DNA from: Pseudidiomarina indica
GTDB lineage: Bacteria > Pseudomonadota > Gammaproteobacteria > Enterobacterales > Alteromonadaceae
Length of the DNA stretch: 64,000 nt
Assembly: GCF_900104245.1 (NCBI RefSeq)
Contig: NZ_FMXN01000001.1
Coordinates: forward strand, 248,001-312,000
Direction of reading: 5' to 3'
Shown: positions 8,334 through 17,119 of the stretch, piece after piece
How the letters are laid out: each line of letters opens with the position of its first letter
Position numbering within the stretch: the stretch's first letter is position 1
The notes under the pieces: generated by a model
Told to the model about the DNA's origin: nothing
The model's database searches: none
What the model saw: only the letters and a program-made list of their open reading frames with translations
Made by a program: the position numbers and the translations under genes

Positions 8334-10808
8334 CTATTTTAAGTTTTCTTCGAACAGCTTGAAGATACGACGGTATTCATCCAACCAGCTTGATGGCTGA
8401 CGGAAACCGTGCGGCTCCACTGGGAAAATTGCCGTTTCAAAGTTCTCTTTTTCTTGTTCAATCAACCGTTGCACCAAGCGCACACTGTCTTGGAAGAACA
8501 CGTTATCATCCACCATCGGTGAGTTGATCAAGAGTGCGTCTTGAAGCCCTTCGGTAAAGTAAATGGGCGAACTGCGACGATAAGCAATCGGGTCATCATC
8601 AGGTAAGTTCAAGATATTTGACGTATACCCAGTATTGTAATGCGCCCAATCACTGACCGGTCGTAACGCCGACCCGGCTTTAAATAACCCTGGCTCTTTG
8701 AATAACGCCATAAAGGTTAGGAAGCCACCGTAAGAACCGCCATAGGTTCCCATCCGCTCGGTATCGACATGCGCGTGTTCACCCGCCCATTTTACCACGT
8801 CAACCAAGTCTTCTACTTCCGGGGTTCCCATTTGACGATAAATGGCCGTGCGCCAATCCCGCCCATAACCTTTCGAACCGCGATAGTCGAGGTCAAGAAC
8901 CACATAACCTTGTTCCGTTAAGAAGGTATGGAACATGAATTCGCGTTGGTAATTGGACCAACCCGCATGAGCGTTCTGCAAATACCCTGCCCCGTGAATA
9001 AAGACCACCGCTGGATATTTTTCCGCACGGTTTGGATCATAATCCTTCGGATAGTAAACTCGGGTATAAATCGGATCATCCACATGGCTTGATGGAATGG
9101 CCACAATTTCTGGTGCCACCCAATCAAAACTCATAAACTCTTCCGTTGCGGTGTACGTCAAGCGCTGCGTATCTTGTTGGCCGATGGTTTGAACATACAA
9201 CTCTTCTGGCTGTAAAGCCGATGAGTGTTTGATTAACAAACGGTCTTCTTGTGGACTCAGTTCGTAATGGTTCATCCCACCCAGAGCAGTTAATTGCTCC
9301 AGTTTCGCGGTACCAGTGTGCACGCGATAGACTTCATATTGCCCTGGGTGAATCACGTTGGCAGAGAAATAAATATAACTGCCATCCGCACTCACCGACG
9401 GGTTTTCCGTCACAAACTTGCCCTTGGTTAATTGTTTGGCTTTGCCGGTTAATGGCTTCACATAAAGGTGAGCGTACCCGTCTGCCTCAGATTGGAACCA
9501 TAATGTATCGCTGTGCGGTAAGAATCCGAATTCATTATGGGTGTAATTGATCCAAGCCGGATCATGTAAGCGTTCGTGGTTCACCAACTGTTTGCCGGCA
9601 AAGTCCACGGTCGCAATCCAGCGGTCTTTATTATCCCAAGCTTCCAACATTAAGGCGGCTTGCGAACCATCGTGGGTCCAGCGAATCGCACCTGCTTGCC
9701 ATCCCCAGTCTTGCATCAAGGTGATGGGACGAGGCTTCTTCTCTGAACGATACGTTTTCCCTTCGGCGGCGTAGTTCTCGCGACGGACGTCTGCAAGAAC
9801 ATCTTCATCCCAGCCTGGCAAGGTGTTGTAAGTTAGCTTGGTGGCATCGCCTTGGGTTAAATCAAGCAAATAGATTTCATGATCAACCGGCTTGGCATCT
9901 GCCACTCGTGCACGAACTGGCTCCGCTGCAATACGTCCATCTTCGGTCACATAATTCGGCATAATATCGCCATCATCACGCCACTTCTGCGGGGCGCTCA
10001 CTGCCACCAGTAACTTGTCGCCCGCAGGGGATAGGCTAGTGGCAACAATTTGTTTGCCGCTTCCTAAATAGAAAGGCTCAGGAGCTAACGAACTGTTTTG
10101 GCGCTGTAATTGCTGACGGTAATCAAACCGCTCCGCTTTATTTTTCCGCTCCACCTGCACAAACTCAATGAGTTGCTGTTGCTCACGGGCAATGAAATCT
10201 TTGGGCTCCGTGTTGGCGGCCGGTTTGTCACGTAAGGCTAATGCGGCAATCTGCTGCGTTAATCCAGTTTGTGGGTCAACCGTGTAAAACTCGTTCCCTT
10301 GACGATAGGCAAGTAAGCCATTGGTCAAAAACACCAGCTGTGATTGGCGGGCATCATTACGTGTCAATTGGCGTGTTTCTTGGGTGCTTAAGTCGCGAAC
10401 AAAGACGTTGCCTTCAAAGGTGTATGCCAGCATGCTGCGATCACCGTTATAGACACCACTTTGGTAGGCATAAAGATGCAGTTTCTCTAACGGAACTAAA
10501 TGAGCCGCTTCATTCAAGGGCTGGTGATACCAATCACTGACTTGTGAGCCGAGACGTTTTTGCTGATACAAAACGCCACTGCCATCCAACATCCAATAGG
10601 CATTGCTCGGTGACCGTGCCACCCAGTCTTGATCAGCCATAATTTGCTTTAAGGTCAATGACTGACCCGCCACCGCTTGTGGGTTTTCGGCAGTGGCTAG
10701 TACAGCTACTGGTGCATTCACTTGTTGTGGTGCTGCGGGTGCCTGCGTTGTGGTGCAAGACACGGTAAATAACGCTGCAGCTATGGCAATCGCTAATTTG
10801 CTTTTCAT
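8334..10808 (-). CDS. S9 family serine peptidase (dipeptidyl-peptidase IV/prolyl oligopeptidase type), lipoprotein
   Basis: An 824-residue predicted exopeptidase. The N-terminus has a signal peptide with a lipobox-like TVSC (Cys18), so it is probably a lipoprotein. Residues about 100-560 form a beta-propeller-like region with repeated segments. The C-terminal alpha/beta hydrolase has nucleophile Ser692 in GGSYGGF, Asp767 or Asp768 in SPMVDDNVFF and His800 in PHGFRQP. It likely cleaves dipeptides or short peptides imported as nutrients, common in peptide-eating marine bacteria; the exact specificity cannot be read from sequence. Ribosome site AAGGA lies 9 nt before the ATG. It follows maiA but is separated from it by a terminator-like hairpin. 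Confidence 0.9.
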   Translation of the reverse strand: MKSKLAIAIAAALFTVSCTTTQAPAAPQQVNAPVAVLATAENPQAVAGQSLTLKQIMADQDWVARSPSNAYWMLDGSGVLYQQKRLGSQVSDWYHQPLNEAAHLVPLEKLHLYAYQSGVYNGDRSMLAYTFEGNVFVRDLSTQETRQLTRNDARQSQLVFLTNGLLAYRQGNEFYTVDPQTGLTQQIAALALRDKPAANTEPKDFIAREQQQLIEFVQVERKNKAERFDYRQQLQRQNSSLAPEPFYLGSGKQIVATSLSPAGDKLLVAVSAPQKWRDDGDIMPNYVTEDGRIAAEPVRARVADAKPVDHEIYLLDLTQGDATKLTYNTLPGWDEDVLADVRRENYAAEGKTYRSEKKPRPITLMQDWGWQAGAIRWTHDGSQAALMLEAWDNKDRWIATVDFAGKQLVNHERLHDPAWINYTHNEFGFLPHSDTLWFQSEADGYAHLYVKPLTGKAKQLTKGKFVTENPSVSADGSYIYFSANVIHPGQYEVYRVHTGTAKLEQLTALGGMNHYELSPQEDRLLIKHSSALQPEELYVQTIGQQDTQRLTYTATEEFMSFDWVAPEIVAIPSSHVDDPIYTRVYYPKDYDPNRAEKYPAVVFIHGAGYLQNAHAGWSNYQREFMFHTFLTEQGYVVLDLDYRGSKGYGRDWRTAIYRQMGTPEVEDLVDVVKWAGEHAHVDTERMGTYGGSYGGFLTFMALFKEPGLFKAGSALRPVSDWAHYNTGYTSNILNLPDDDPIAYRRSSPIYFTEGLQDALLINSPMVDDNVFFQDSVRLVQRLIEQEKENFETAIFPVEPHGFRQPSSWLDEYRRIFKLFEENLK

Positions 10809-10850
10809 GCTTATAATCCTTGGTTGCTATGCGTGAGGCTATTAAAGCAA

Positions 10851-10879
10851 AATGCCTAGCAAGATACGAGCTAGGCATT
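10851..10879 (-). terminator. Probable terminator after maiA
   Basis: Perfect 10-bp inverted repeat AATGCCTAGC (10851-10860) and GCTAGGCATT (10870-10879) with a 9-nt loop. On the minus strand it is followed by TTGCTTT, a weak U-rich tail. It lies 34 bp after the maiA stop and upstream of the peptidase gene, so it probably ends the hpd-hmgA-fahA-maiA transcript. Confidence 0.6.
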
Positions 10880-10912
10880 CGGTTTGTGCGATGAAACTCA
10901 AAGTAAATGCGG

Positions 10913-11554
10913 TTAGTTTTCAGCGTCTGGTTGTTTGCTCGGGTGAGCTGCTGCCACCCAAGGTAACTCGCTTAAACGCCCATAAACAGACCGCAATAAG
11001 GGATAAGGTGTTAAATCAATCCCAAAGCGTTCAGCACTATAAACTTGGGGGACTAAACACACATCAGCCATGGAGAACTGGTTCCCCACACAGTAGTTAC
11101 CCGCCACCTCTTCTAAGTTGCGTTCTAAGGCAGTGAAACTATGTCGAAACCAATGCTGCAACCAAGCTTGTTTTTGCTCATCCACAAGGTTGAGCTCCCG
11201 CATTAAGTACTGCTGTACACGCAAATTAATCAGCGGTTGCAGTTCACTGGCAATATCCAAGGAAATCGCCCGAATCGCGCCACGCTGTTGCGCTGTTCCC
11301 GGCAGCAACGACGGATGCGGATAGGTTTCATCCAGATATTCCATAATCGCGAGGGATTGATGCAAGATCACCGTGCCGTCCACAAAGGTTGGCACCAGTC
11401 CATTGGGGTTCAACTGTCGATACGACTGTTTGTGTTGTTCGCCACCATCTTTAATCAGGTGAACAGGAATATAATTGTATTCGAGTTGTTTGTATTTGAG
11501 CGCAATACGCACTCGGTAACTGGCGCTTGAGCGCCAGTAGCCATAGAGTTCCAT
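10913..11554 (-). CDS. maiA: Maleylacetoacetate isomerase (zeta-class glutathione transferase)
   Basis: Isomerises maleylacetoacetate to fumarylacetoacetate in tyrosine breakdown, with glutathione as cofactor. The 213-residue product has the thioredoxin-like N-terminal domain with the zeta-class motif SSASYRVRI (about residues 9-17) and an all-helical C-terminal domain. The frame opens upstream at a TTG (11560), but the ATG at 11554 has a well-placed CGGAG and gives the normal N-terminus. It is the last gene of the hpd operon, 20 bp after fahA. Confidence 0.95.
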   Translation of the reverse strand: MELYGYWRSSASYRVRIALKYKQLEYNYIPVHLIKDGGEQHKQSYRQLNPNGLVPTFVDGTVILHQSLAIMEYLDETYPHPSLLPGTAQQRGAIRAISLDIASELQPLINLRVQQYLMRELNLVDEQKQAWLQHWFRHSFTALERNLEEVAGNYCVGNQFSMADVCLVPQVYSAERFGIDLTPYPLLRSVYGRLSELPWVAAAHPSKQPDAEN

Positions 11555-11575
11555 ATTCAACTCCGCGAGTGAATG

Positions 11576-12595
11576 TTAACCACCGTGATATGGCACAACC
11601 TGTTGCTCAATGCTGCCAAAAATACTTGCGCCAGTGGTGTCCAGCATTTCAATTTTAATGGTGTCACCAAATTGCATAAACCCGGTCGAAGGCTGACCAT
11701 CACGGATGGTTTCAATCATGCGAACTTCTGCGATACAACTATACCCCACCCCTCCTTCATCAATGGCGCTTCCGTACTCCGTTCCTTGCTTATTGGAAAC
11801 GGTCCCAGAACCAATGATAGCGCCAGCACCTAACCTGCGTGTTTTTGCCGCATGAGCAATTAACTGGGCAAAATTAAACGTCATATCCTGCCCCGCATTA
11901 GGTTTACCAAAAGGCTTATCGTTATAGTAGCTCAATAATGGCAAATGCACCTTATAATCGTGCCATTGTTCCCCTAATTCATCCGGGGTCACCGCCACTG
12001 GAGAAAACGCTGAGGATGGCTTCGATTGGAAGAAGCCAAAGCCTTTGCCAAGCTCACCCGGAATTAACCCGCGTAACGAAACATCATTCACTAACATCAG
12101 CAGACGAATGTGTTGTCCTGCGTCAGCAACCGATACTCCCATTGGCACATCGCTGGTAATGACTGCGACTTCGCCTTCAAAATCGATGCCCCAAGCAGGA
12201 TCAGCCATAGCGATATCTTCTTTTGGCCCTAAGAAATCGTCTGAGCCCCCTTGGTACATCAAGGGATCCGTCCAAAAACTTTCCGGCATTTCTGCGTTGC
12301 GCGCTTTGCGAACCAACTCCACATGATTCACATAAGCACTGCCATCCGCCCATTGATAAGCTCGCGGCAGTGGTGATTCACAGCGACTTTCATCAAATGC
12401 TACGGCAGCAGCCAACTCACCTTGATTCAGTGCTTGATAGGTCTGTTTCAACTGCGGCGCAAGTGTATCCCAGTTATCCAGAGCTTCTTGTAAGGTTGCG
12501 GCAATGGCTGGTACCGCAACTGCCTGACGCAAATCGCGACTCACAACCATCAGTTGTCCGTCGCGCGTTCCGTTTCGATAAGTAGCAAACTTCAT
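11576..12595 (-). CDS. fahA: Fumarylacetoacetate hydrolase (FAH family)
   Basis: Splits fumarylacetoacetate into fumarate and acetoacetate, the last step of tyrosine degradation. The 339-residue product belongs to the FAH superfamily; the fold core includes GKGFGFFQSKPSSAFSP and the metal-binding acidic residues around GIDFEGEVAVI and GTVSNKQGTEYG. The frame is open to 12634, overlapping hmgA. I prefer the ATG at 12595 (MKFATYRNG), the usual family start, with AAGG 11 nt upstream. This bacterial form is shorter than the roughly 420-residue animal enzyme. Confidence 0.93.
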   Translation of the reverse strand: MKFATYRNGTRDGQLMVVSRDLRQAVAVPAIAATLQEALDNWDTLAPQLKQTYQALNQGELAAAVAFDESRCESPLPRAYQWADGSAYVNHVELVRKARNAEMPESFWTDPLMYQGGSDDFLGPKEDIAMADPAWGIDFEGEVAVITSDVPMGVSVADAGQHIRLLMLVNDVSLRGLIPGELGKGFGFFQSKPSSAFSPVAVTPDELGEQWHDYKVHLPLLSYYNDKPFGKPNAGQDMTFNFAQLIAHAAKTRRLGAGAIIGSGTVSNKQGTEYGSAIDEGGVGYSCIAEVRMIETIRDGQPSTGFMQFGDTIKIEMLDTTGASIFGSIEQQVVPYHGG

Positions 12596-12615
12596 ATTTT
12601 GTGATGCCTTATTCT

Positions 12616-13749
12616 TTAAGGTTTGGCTTTCCAACTATTCACATAGTCATGATTTTCGACCGTGGCACAGACGTCGCCCATGGTAAGCGCATGACGCGTA
12701 TCCAGCATCACCGCCACCTCATCGGTAAATTTTTTCCGATATTCTAATCCGGCCTGGAAAGCTTTTGGATGAGGGCCATGGGTAAACCCAGCAGGATGGA
12801 AGGTCACCATGCCGCGATCAATGTTGTCGCGACTAAAGAAGTCACCCTCGTGATAGAACAGCACCTCGTCGTAATCGTCATTGTTGTGATAAAAAGGTAC
12901 TTTCAAGGCTCCCGGATCGGATTCAATTGGGCGCGGCACAAAGGTACAGACCACAAAACCATCGGCCACAAAGGTGGTATGGGCAGAAGGAGGCAAGTGA
13001 TAGCGGTGACTCATCAACGGACGAATATCACGCCAATTAATTCGCACCGGCGCCAAATCGCCATGCCAACCGATCGCATCCAATGGGTTGAATGGATAGG
13101 TAATACAGGATATCTCACCATGACGCTTGACCAGAACCTGCCACGGTTCTTCACTGTATTGGGCCTTGAAAGCATCATCAATCAGCGGTGTTTCTAAACA
13201 GGCAGGGTCAAAAATCGCATGATTCCCAACAATGCCTTTCTCTGGCAATTGATAGGCACTATTGGTGGCTTCAATCATCAGAATCTGCATGGGTTCAAGC
13301 GGTTCTAAGCGCCACGAAGTCGAGCGCGGCACCACAAAGTAATCCCCTTTTTCCAAGGTGATGTGGCCATAGTCACAGAATAGTTCACCTCGGCCCTCAT
13401 GAATAAACAGGAGATCGTCGCCATCCGCATTGCGCACTAAAAACGTCATCGCTTCGTGGCAATGCCACATACGGAACTTACACTGAGCATTATGGAGCAA
13501 CAGCGGCACTTGCCACGGTGATTCCGTGGCAAGCTCAGTCAGTTGGTTGAGGTCAAAATTACGCGGCCGTAACTCGCCCTCCCAAGAACTCCAATCGGTT
13601 GGAGCATGGCGATGATGAAAGTGCGTCGCAGGTCCAAAAAAACCACTCCGCCCTACTTCGCGCTCATAGATCGCTTGCTCCGGAAAGTCGGCATGCGCCT
13701 GCTTTGAGGCAATCCCAACTTGTTTCGGAAAGCTGATCCATCTACGCAT
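12616..13749 (-). CDS. hmgA: Homogentisate 1,2-dioxygenase (short form)
   Basis: Opens the ring of homogentisate to maleylacetoacetate using Fe(II) and O2. The protein has 377 residues, clearly shorter than the roughly 430-445 of the Pseudomonas and human enzymes. Fe ligands can be proposed from the known human site: His288 and Glu295 in FYHNNDDYDEV and His324 in FTHGPHP. It overlaps the end of hpd by 8 bp, so the two are translationally coupled. Position between hpd and fahA strongly supports the assignment. Confidence 0.93.
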   Translation of the reverse strand: MRRWISFPKQVGIASKQAHADFPEQAIYEREVGRSGFFGPATHFHHRHAPTDWSSWEGELRPRNFDLNQLTELATESPWQVPLLLHNAQCKFRMWHCHEAMTFLVRNADGDDLLFIHEGRGELFCDYGHITLEKGDYFVVPRSTSWRLEPLEPMQILMIEATNSAYQLPEKGIVGNHAIFDPACLETPLIDDAFKAQYSEEPWQVLVKRHGEISCITYPFNPLDAIGWHGDLAPVRINWRDIRPLMSHRYHLPPSAHTTFVADGFVVCTFVPRPIESDPGALKVPFYHNNDDYDEVLFYHEGDFFSRDNIDRGMVTFHPAGFTHGPHPKAFQAGLEYRKKFTDEVAVMLDTRHALTMGDVCATVENHDYVNSWKAKP

Positions 13750-14806
13750 CGCTCAATACTCCCCGACGAATTTGATCTTCTTCGATGGATTCAAACAGCG
13801 CTTTGAAGTTGCCTTCACCGAAGCCTTCGTTACCTTTCCGCTGAATGATTTCGAAGAACACCGGACCAATCACAGTTTGGGTGAAAATCTGCAGCAAAAT
13901 ACCATCTTTCATCGGCGCACCATCAATCAGAATTTGCAGCTCACGCAAGGCGTCGACGTCTTCTTCATGGCCTTCAACGCGGTCATTCACGCGGTCATAG
14001 TAGGTATCTGGGGTTGGCATAAAGTCCATGCCGATCGAACGCAGATAACGAACCGTCTCATAAATGTTATCGCTGGTTAGTGCAATGTGCTGAATTCCTT
14101 CACCATTGTATTCACGCAAATACTCTTCAATTTGCGATTTATCATCCAATGACTCATTAATTGGAATGCGAATCTTGCCACAAGGACCGGTCATTGCACG
14201 GCTCAGTAAGCCCGTGAGTTTGCCTTCAATATCGAAATAGCGAATTTCACGGAAGTTCGCAATGCGCTCATAGAAGCCAGCCCAAGTATCCATGTTGCCG
14301 CGATGGACGTTATGGGTTAAGTGGTCAATTTCATAGAGGCCCGCACCATGGGCTTTCATGTTTTCTTCCCAATTCTCATGGAATTCAAAATCCACGGCAT
14401 AAATGTCACTGTCCACGAACGACAGCACGCTTTCGCCAATGCCATACACCGCTGGAAATTCAGCTTCACCAGCATTTACTTGGCGCTGGAAAGGTTTAGC
14501 TCCTTTGGCTACCGCATGTTCAAATGCTTGCTTGGCATCCGCCACTCGCCACGCCATGCCACAAACACTCGCACCATGAGCTTTGGCAAAGGCTTCTGCT
14601 TGACCGCCTACGTCGGCATTAATAATGAAGTTAATGTCGTTTTGCTTATACAACCAAACGTCTTTGGATTTATGCTTGGCCACTTCAGTAAAGCCAAGCT
14701 TCACGAACAAGTCTTTTAATGCGGCAATGCCTTGAGCATCCGGAGCCGTGTATTCGACAAACTCAAAGCCGATGGTTTGTAATGGGTTGTAATGAATATC
14801 AGACAT
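13742..14806 (-). CDS. hpd: 4-hydroxyphenylpyruvate dioxygenase
   Basis: Converts 4-hydroxyphenylpyruvate to homogentisate, the entry step of the homogentisate pathway. The 354-residue product has two vicinal-oxygen-chelate halves and the iron triad His162 (IDHLTHNV), His240 (IQHIAL) and Glu319 (VFFEIIQR), at almost the same positions as the Pseudomonas enzyme. First gene of hpd-hmgA-fahA-maiA. Ribosome site GAGG lies 6 nt before the ATG. Three TyrR-box-like palindromes and a hairpin lie upstream. Confidence 0.98.
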   Translation of the reverse strand: MSDIHYNPLQTIGFEFVEYTAPDAQGIAALKDLFVKLGFTEVAKHKSKDVWLYKQNDINFIINADVGGQAEAFAKAHGASVCGMAWRVADAKQAFEHAVAKGAKPFQRQVNAGEAEFPAVYGIGESVLSFVDSDIYAVDFEFHENWEENMKAHGAGLYEIDHLTHNVHRGNMDTWAGFYERIANFREIRYFDIEGKLTGLLSRAMTGPCGKIRIPINESLDDKSQIEEYLREYNGEGIQHIALTSDNIYETVRYLRSIGMDFMPTPDTYYDRVNDRVEGHEEDVDALRELQILIDGAPMKDGILLQIFTQTVIGPVFFEIIQRKGNEGFGEGNFKALFESIEEDQIRRGVLSDA

Positions 14807-14832
14807 AATGACCTCGTTGTTCCACTAAAAAT

Positions 14833-14862
14833 GACTCCCTTAATTGTTATGTGGTGGGAGTC
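14833..14862 (-). promoter_or_regulatory. Terminator-like hairpin in the hpd leader
   Basis: Inverted repeat GACTCCC (14833-14839) and GGGAGTC (14856-14862), 16 nt apart. On the minus strand the stem is followed by ATTTTTAG, 27 nt before the hpd ATG. It lies downstream of the TyrR boxes, so if the hpd promoter is near those boxes the hairpin is in the transcribed leader. It could be an attenuator, a leader stabiliser, or an end for tyrR readthrough. Confidence 0.45.
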
Positions 14863-14955
14863 TCGATAAATGCTATCTGTATTACTATGCGCAGAGATGG
14901 GCATTCACGCCAGAGGGCACCAATGAAAGGTGGTGTTTTAGTAAAAGTAAGAGCC

Positions 14956-14973
14956 TGTAAAGATAAACTTACA
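14956..14973. promoter_or_regulatory. TyrR box (hpd-proximal)
   Basis: TGTAAA-GATAAA-CTTACA matches the E. coli TyrR consensus TGTAAA-N6-TTTACA with one mismatch. It is 150 bp upstream of the hpd start and closest to the likely promoter of the three boxes. Confidence 0.75.
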
Positions 14974-15005
14974 CTTTAGGAGTAAGGCCAGCAGACAAGG
15001 GGGCG

Positions 15006-15023
15006 TGTAAAAATTCCGTTACA
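15006..15023. promoter_or_regulatory. TyrR box (middle)
   Basis: TGTAAA-AATTCC-GTTACA, one mismatch to TGTAAA-N6-TTTACA. Its centre is 50 bp from the hpd-proximal box, close to five helical turns, so both can sit on one DNA face. Confidence 0.75.
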
Positions 15024-15037
15024 AAGCTGCGTCAGCC

Positions 15038-15055
15038 TGTAAAGATTCATTTACG
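15038..15055. promoter_or_regulatory. TyrR box (distal)
   Basis: TGTAAA-GATTCA-TTTACG, one mismatch to the consensus. Its centre is 32 bp from the middle box, about three helical turns. It lies 38 bp beyond the tyrR stop codon. Confidence 0.75.
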
Positions 15056-15092
15056 CAGACTGTTTTCTAGAATGGATTGCTTGGGAAACCAG

Positions 15093-16643
15093 TTACTTGC
15101 GGCGACTTTTGCCAATCCCGTATTCACGGAGTTTGTTCGCAACAGCAGTATGAGAAAGGCCTAGTTTCTTCGCTAATTGTCGGGTGCTTGGGTAGCTGGG
15201 ATACAGTCGTCTTAGAATGGTAGCTTCGAATTTTTTCACCGCTTCTTCCAAGCTGCCTTCTTCCAAATCCACTGCGACATTTTCGTGCAAGCGTTCGCTA
15301 TCCGGTAAGTGAATGTCAGCGAGATTCAAGGTATCGCCTTCCGCCATCGAGATAGAGCGGAACAGCACATTCTCTAATTGACGAACATTTCCTGGCCATT
15401 GATAACGTTGCAAGGCTTCGCGGGCAGCTCGGGTCATTAACATCATACTACGCCCCAAGCGCTGGCACGATTGCACCATAAAATGATCGGCTAATAGGTT
15501 GATATCTGACTTTCGCTCCCGCAACGGTGGAATGTGTAGTGTCAGCACATTCAGGCGATAAAATAAATCCTCACGGAACGTGCCTGCCTCGACGCGTTCG
15601 AGTAAATCATCTTGCGTGGAGCAAATAATTCGTACATCCACGGTAACTTCTTGCTCCTCGCCAATCCGACGAAACCGGCCATCCTGAATAAACCGCAGGA
15701 GTTTGGCTTGCAAACCATTGGACATTTCACCCACAGCATCCAGTAATACGGTGCCACCATTCGCCTGCTCAAAAATTCCTTTTTTCCCTTCCGTGTATGG
15801 CCCTAAGCTCCCCTTACCATGGCCAAATAACTCGCTCTCAGCCACGTTATCGGGCAAGGCGGCGCAATTAATCGCAAGAAATGGTTTTGCTGACCGTGAA
15901 CTGGCTTGATGACAAGCTCGGGCCATGAGCTCTTTACCCACCCCCGTTTCACCTTGAATGAGCAAGGGAACGTTCAACTCTGCCATGCGTGCTGCTTCTT
16001 TAAGCAGCTTTTTCATGCTGCTGTGCTCGCCTAAAATTTGTTTAAACGCATCATGATGCCCGCCCCGTTGCCACTGTTGCACCAGCGGTTGCGGCTTACA
16101 GGTAATGACCGCTCCAGCAAACTGGCTGGTGCCATCATTATCACGCACCCAGGTTGGAAGTATGTCAGCAAAGTATTTTGAACCGCCCGCACTAATTTGT
16201 TGGGTGGTGGGTTCTTCGGGTTGTTTTTCTAACCAACGAACCACCGAAAAACCTGTCAGCCATTGGCTAATCGAGGTGCCTGACAGTGGCGTACAGTGAT
16301 CGCTAAACACCAACTGGGCAGCTTCATTAGCAATATCAATGACCCCGCGACTATCAACGGTGAGAACGGGATCAGGAAGCTTATTCAGCAGGAGTTTAAA
16401 TTCGAAGTGCTCTCGCTCTGAGGGCATAATTGAAATGGTTTTAACGTCTTTGACGTTAGGAATGCGACGTATTTCTGGCATTAAATGTTGAAAATCTTCA
16501 AACTCCAATTCTGGAAAATTTAGGAATATTTTCCCTTTGGGGTCCACTTCAATACCACGCAAGTCGATCTCATGATCACGCAATATCTGTAAGACATCTT
16601 GAGCGATGCCCAATCGATCATCACATGTAATCTCTAGCCGCAT
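15093..16643 (-). CDS. tyrR: Aromatic amino acid-responsive regulator TyrR
   Basis: Transcription regulator of aromatic amino acid metabolism. The 516-residue product has an N-terminal ACT domain (1-75), a PAS domain (about 80-190), an AAA+ domain (about 205-430) and a C-terminal Fis-type helix-turn-helix (YPSTRQLAKKLGLSHTAVAN, about 488-507). Walker A is GETGVGKE (231-238). The sigma54-contact loop GAFTGA is replaced by GSLGPYTEG (278-286), as expected for TyrR, which works with sigma70. Unusually, Walker B reads LLDAVGEM with Ala303 in the place of the common glutamate. A TyrR-like box 25 bp upstream suggests autoregulation. It lies between the phh and hpd operons. Confidence 0.95.
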   Translation of the reverse strand: MRLEITCDDRLGIAQDVLQILRDHEIDLRGIEVDPKGKIFLNFPELEFEDFQHLMPEIRRIPNVKDVKTISIMPSEREHFEFKLLLNKLPDPVLTVDSRGVIDIANEAAQLVFSDHCTPLSGTSISQWLTGFSVVRWLEKQPEEPTTQQISAGGSKYFADILPTWVRDNDGTSQFAGAVITCKPQPLVQQWQRGGHHDAFKQILGEHSSMKKLLKEAARMAELNVPLLIQGETGVGKELMARACHQASSRSAKPFLAINCAALPDNVAESELFGHGKGSLGPYTEGKKGIFEQANGGTVLLDAVGEMSNGLQAKLLRFIQDGRFRRIGEEQEVTVDVRIICSTQDDLLERVEAGTFREDLFYRLNVLTLHIPPLRERKSDINLLADHFMVQSCQRLGRSMMLMTRAAREALQRYQWPGNVRQLENVLFRSISMAEGDTLNLADIHLPDSERLHENVAVDLEEGSLEEAVKKFEATILRRLYPSYPSTRQLAKKLGLSHTAVANKLREYGIGKSRRK

Positions 16644-16667
16644 ACGTTGCCATCAAATTAACTGAAC

Positions 16668-16685
16668 TGTAAAGCAAAGTATACA
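16668..16685. promoter_or_regulatory. TyrR box upstream of tyrR
   Basis: TGTAAA-GCAAAG-TATACA, one mismatch to TGTAAA-N6-TTTACA, 25 bp before the tyrR start codon. It would overlap the promoter or early transcript and so fits self-repression, as known for E. coli tyrR. Confidence 0.65.
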
Positions 16686-16687
16686 TT

Positions 16688-16725
16688 AAAAAAGCCCGTG
16701 AGATAAGTCATCTCACAGGCTTTTT
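16688..16725. terminator. Terminator after phhB
   Basis: Long stem with A-tract and T-tract: AAAAAGCC-C-GTGAGAT paired with ATCTCAC-A-GGCTTTTT, loop of 5 nt, one internal mismatch. It works for minus-strand transcripts leaving phhB (stop at 16748) and separates the phh operon from tyrR. Confidence 0.9.
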
Positions 16726-16747
16726 CATTCTCGTTTCTAAAGCTCTG

Positions 16748-17092
16748 TTAATCGGTCGTTAACACTGCATCCGTACGGGCTGCCATAATAAAGTCGTTTT
16801 TATGCAACCCTTGGATGGCGTGCGTCCACCAGACCACGGTGACTTGACCCCATTCAGTAATTAATGTCGGATGATGGAACTCTTCCTCAGCAATCTCTGC
16901 GACCTGATTGGTAAACGCCAACGCTTGTTTAAAGTTTTTAAACTTAAACACCCGTTCCAATTGCATCACTCCATCACGAACCACCGGGGTCCAATCGGGA
17001 ATTTGGCGAATCAACTCAGCCAACTCGGCGTCGGAAACTTTAGGCGCATCCGCTCGACAGGCTTCACAGCGTTGGTTTTTTAAGTCTGACAT
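16748..17092 (-). CDS. phhB: Pterin-4a-carbinolamine dehydratase
   Basis: Dehydrates the pterin carbinolamine made by phenylalanine hydroxylase so that the cofactor can be recycled. The 114-residue product has the family core [20 protein letters not shown] followed by [11 protein letters not shown], with the conserved histidine pair. An N-terminal CxxC (RCEACRAD) is visible. It follows phhA by 27 bp, the standard PhhAB pairing, and is closed by a strong terminator. Confidence 0.96.
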   Translation of the reverse strand: MSDLKNQRCEACRADAPKVSDAELAELIRQIPDWTPVVRDGVMQLERVFKFKNFKQALAFTNQVAEIAEEEFHHPTLITEWGQVTVVWWTHAIQGLHKNDFIMAARTDAVLTTD

Positions 17093-17119
17093 GAACTTCC
17101 TCTTTATTTTAATCGTTAA

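Noticed and set aside
12769-13197. 142-residue plus-strand frame opposite hmgA
   Set aside because: Antisense shadow of a confirmed gene with no promoter or ribosome site.
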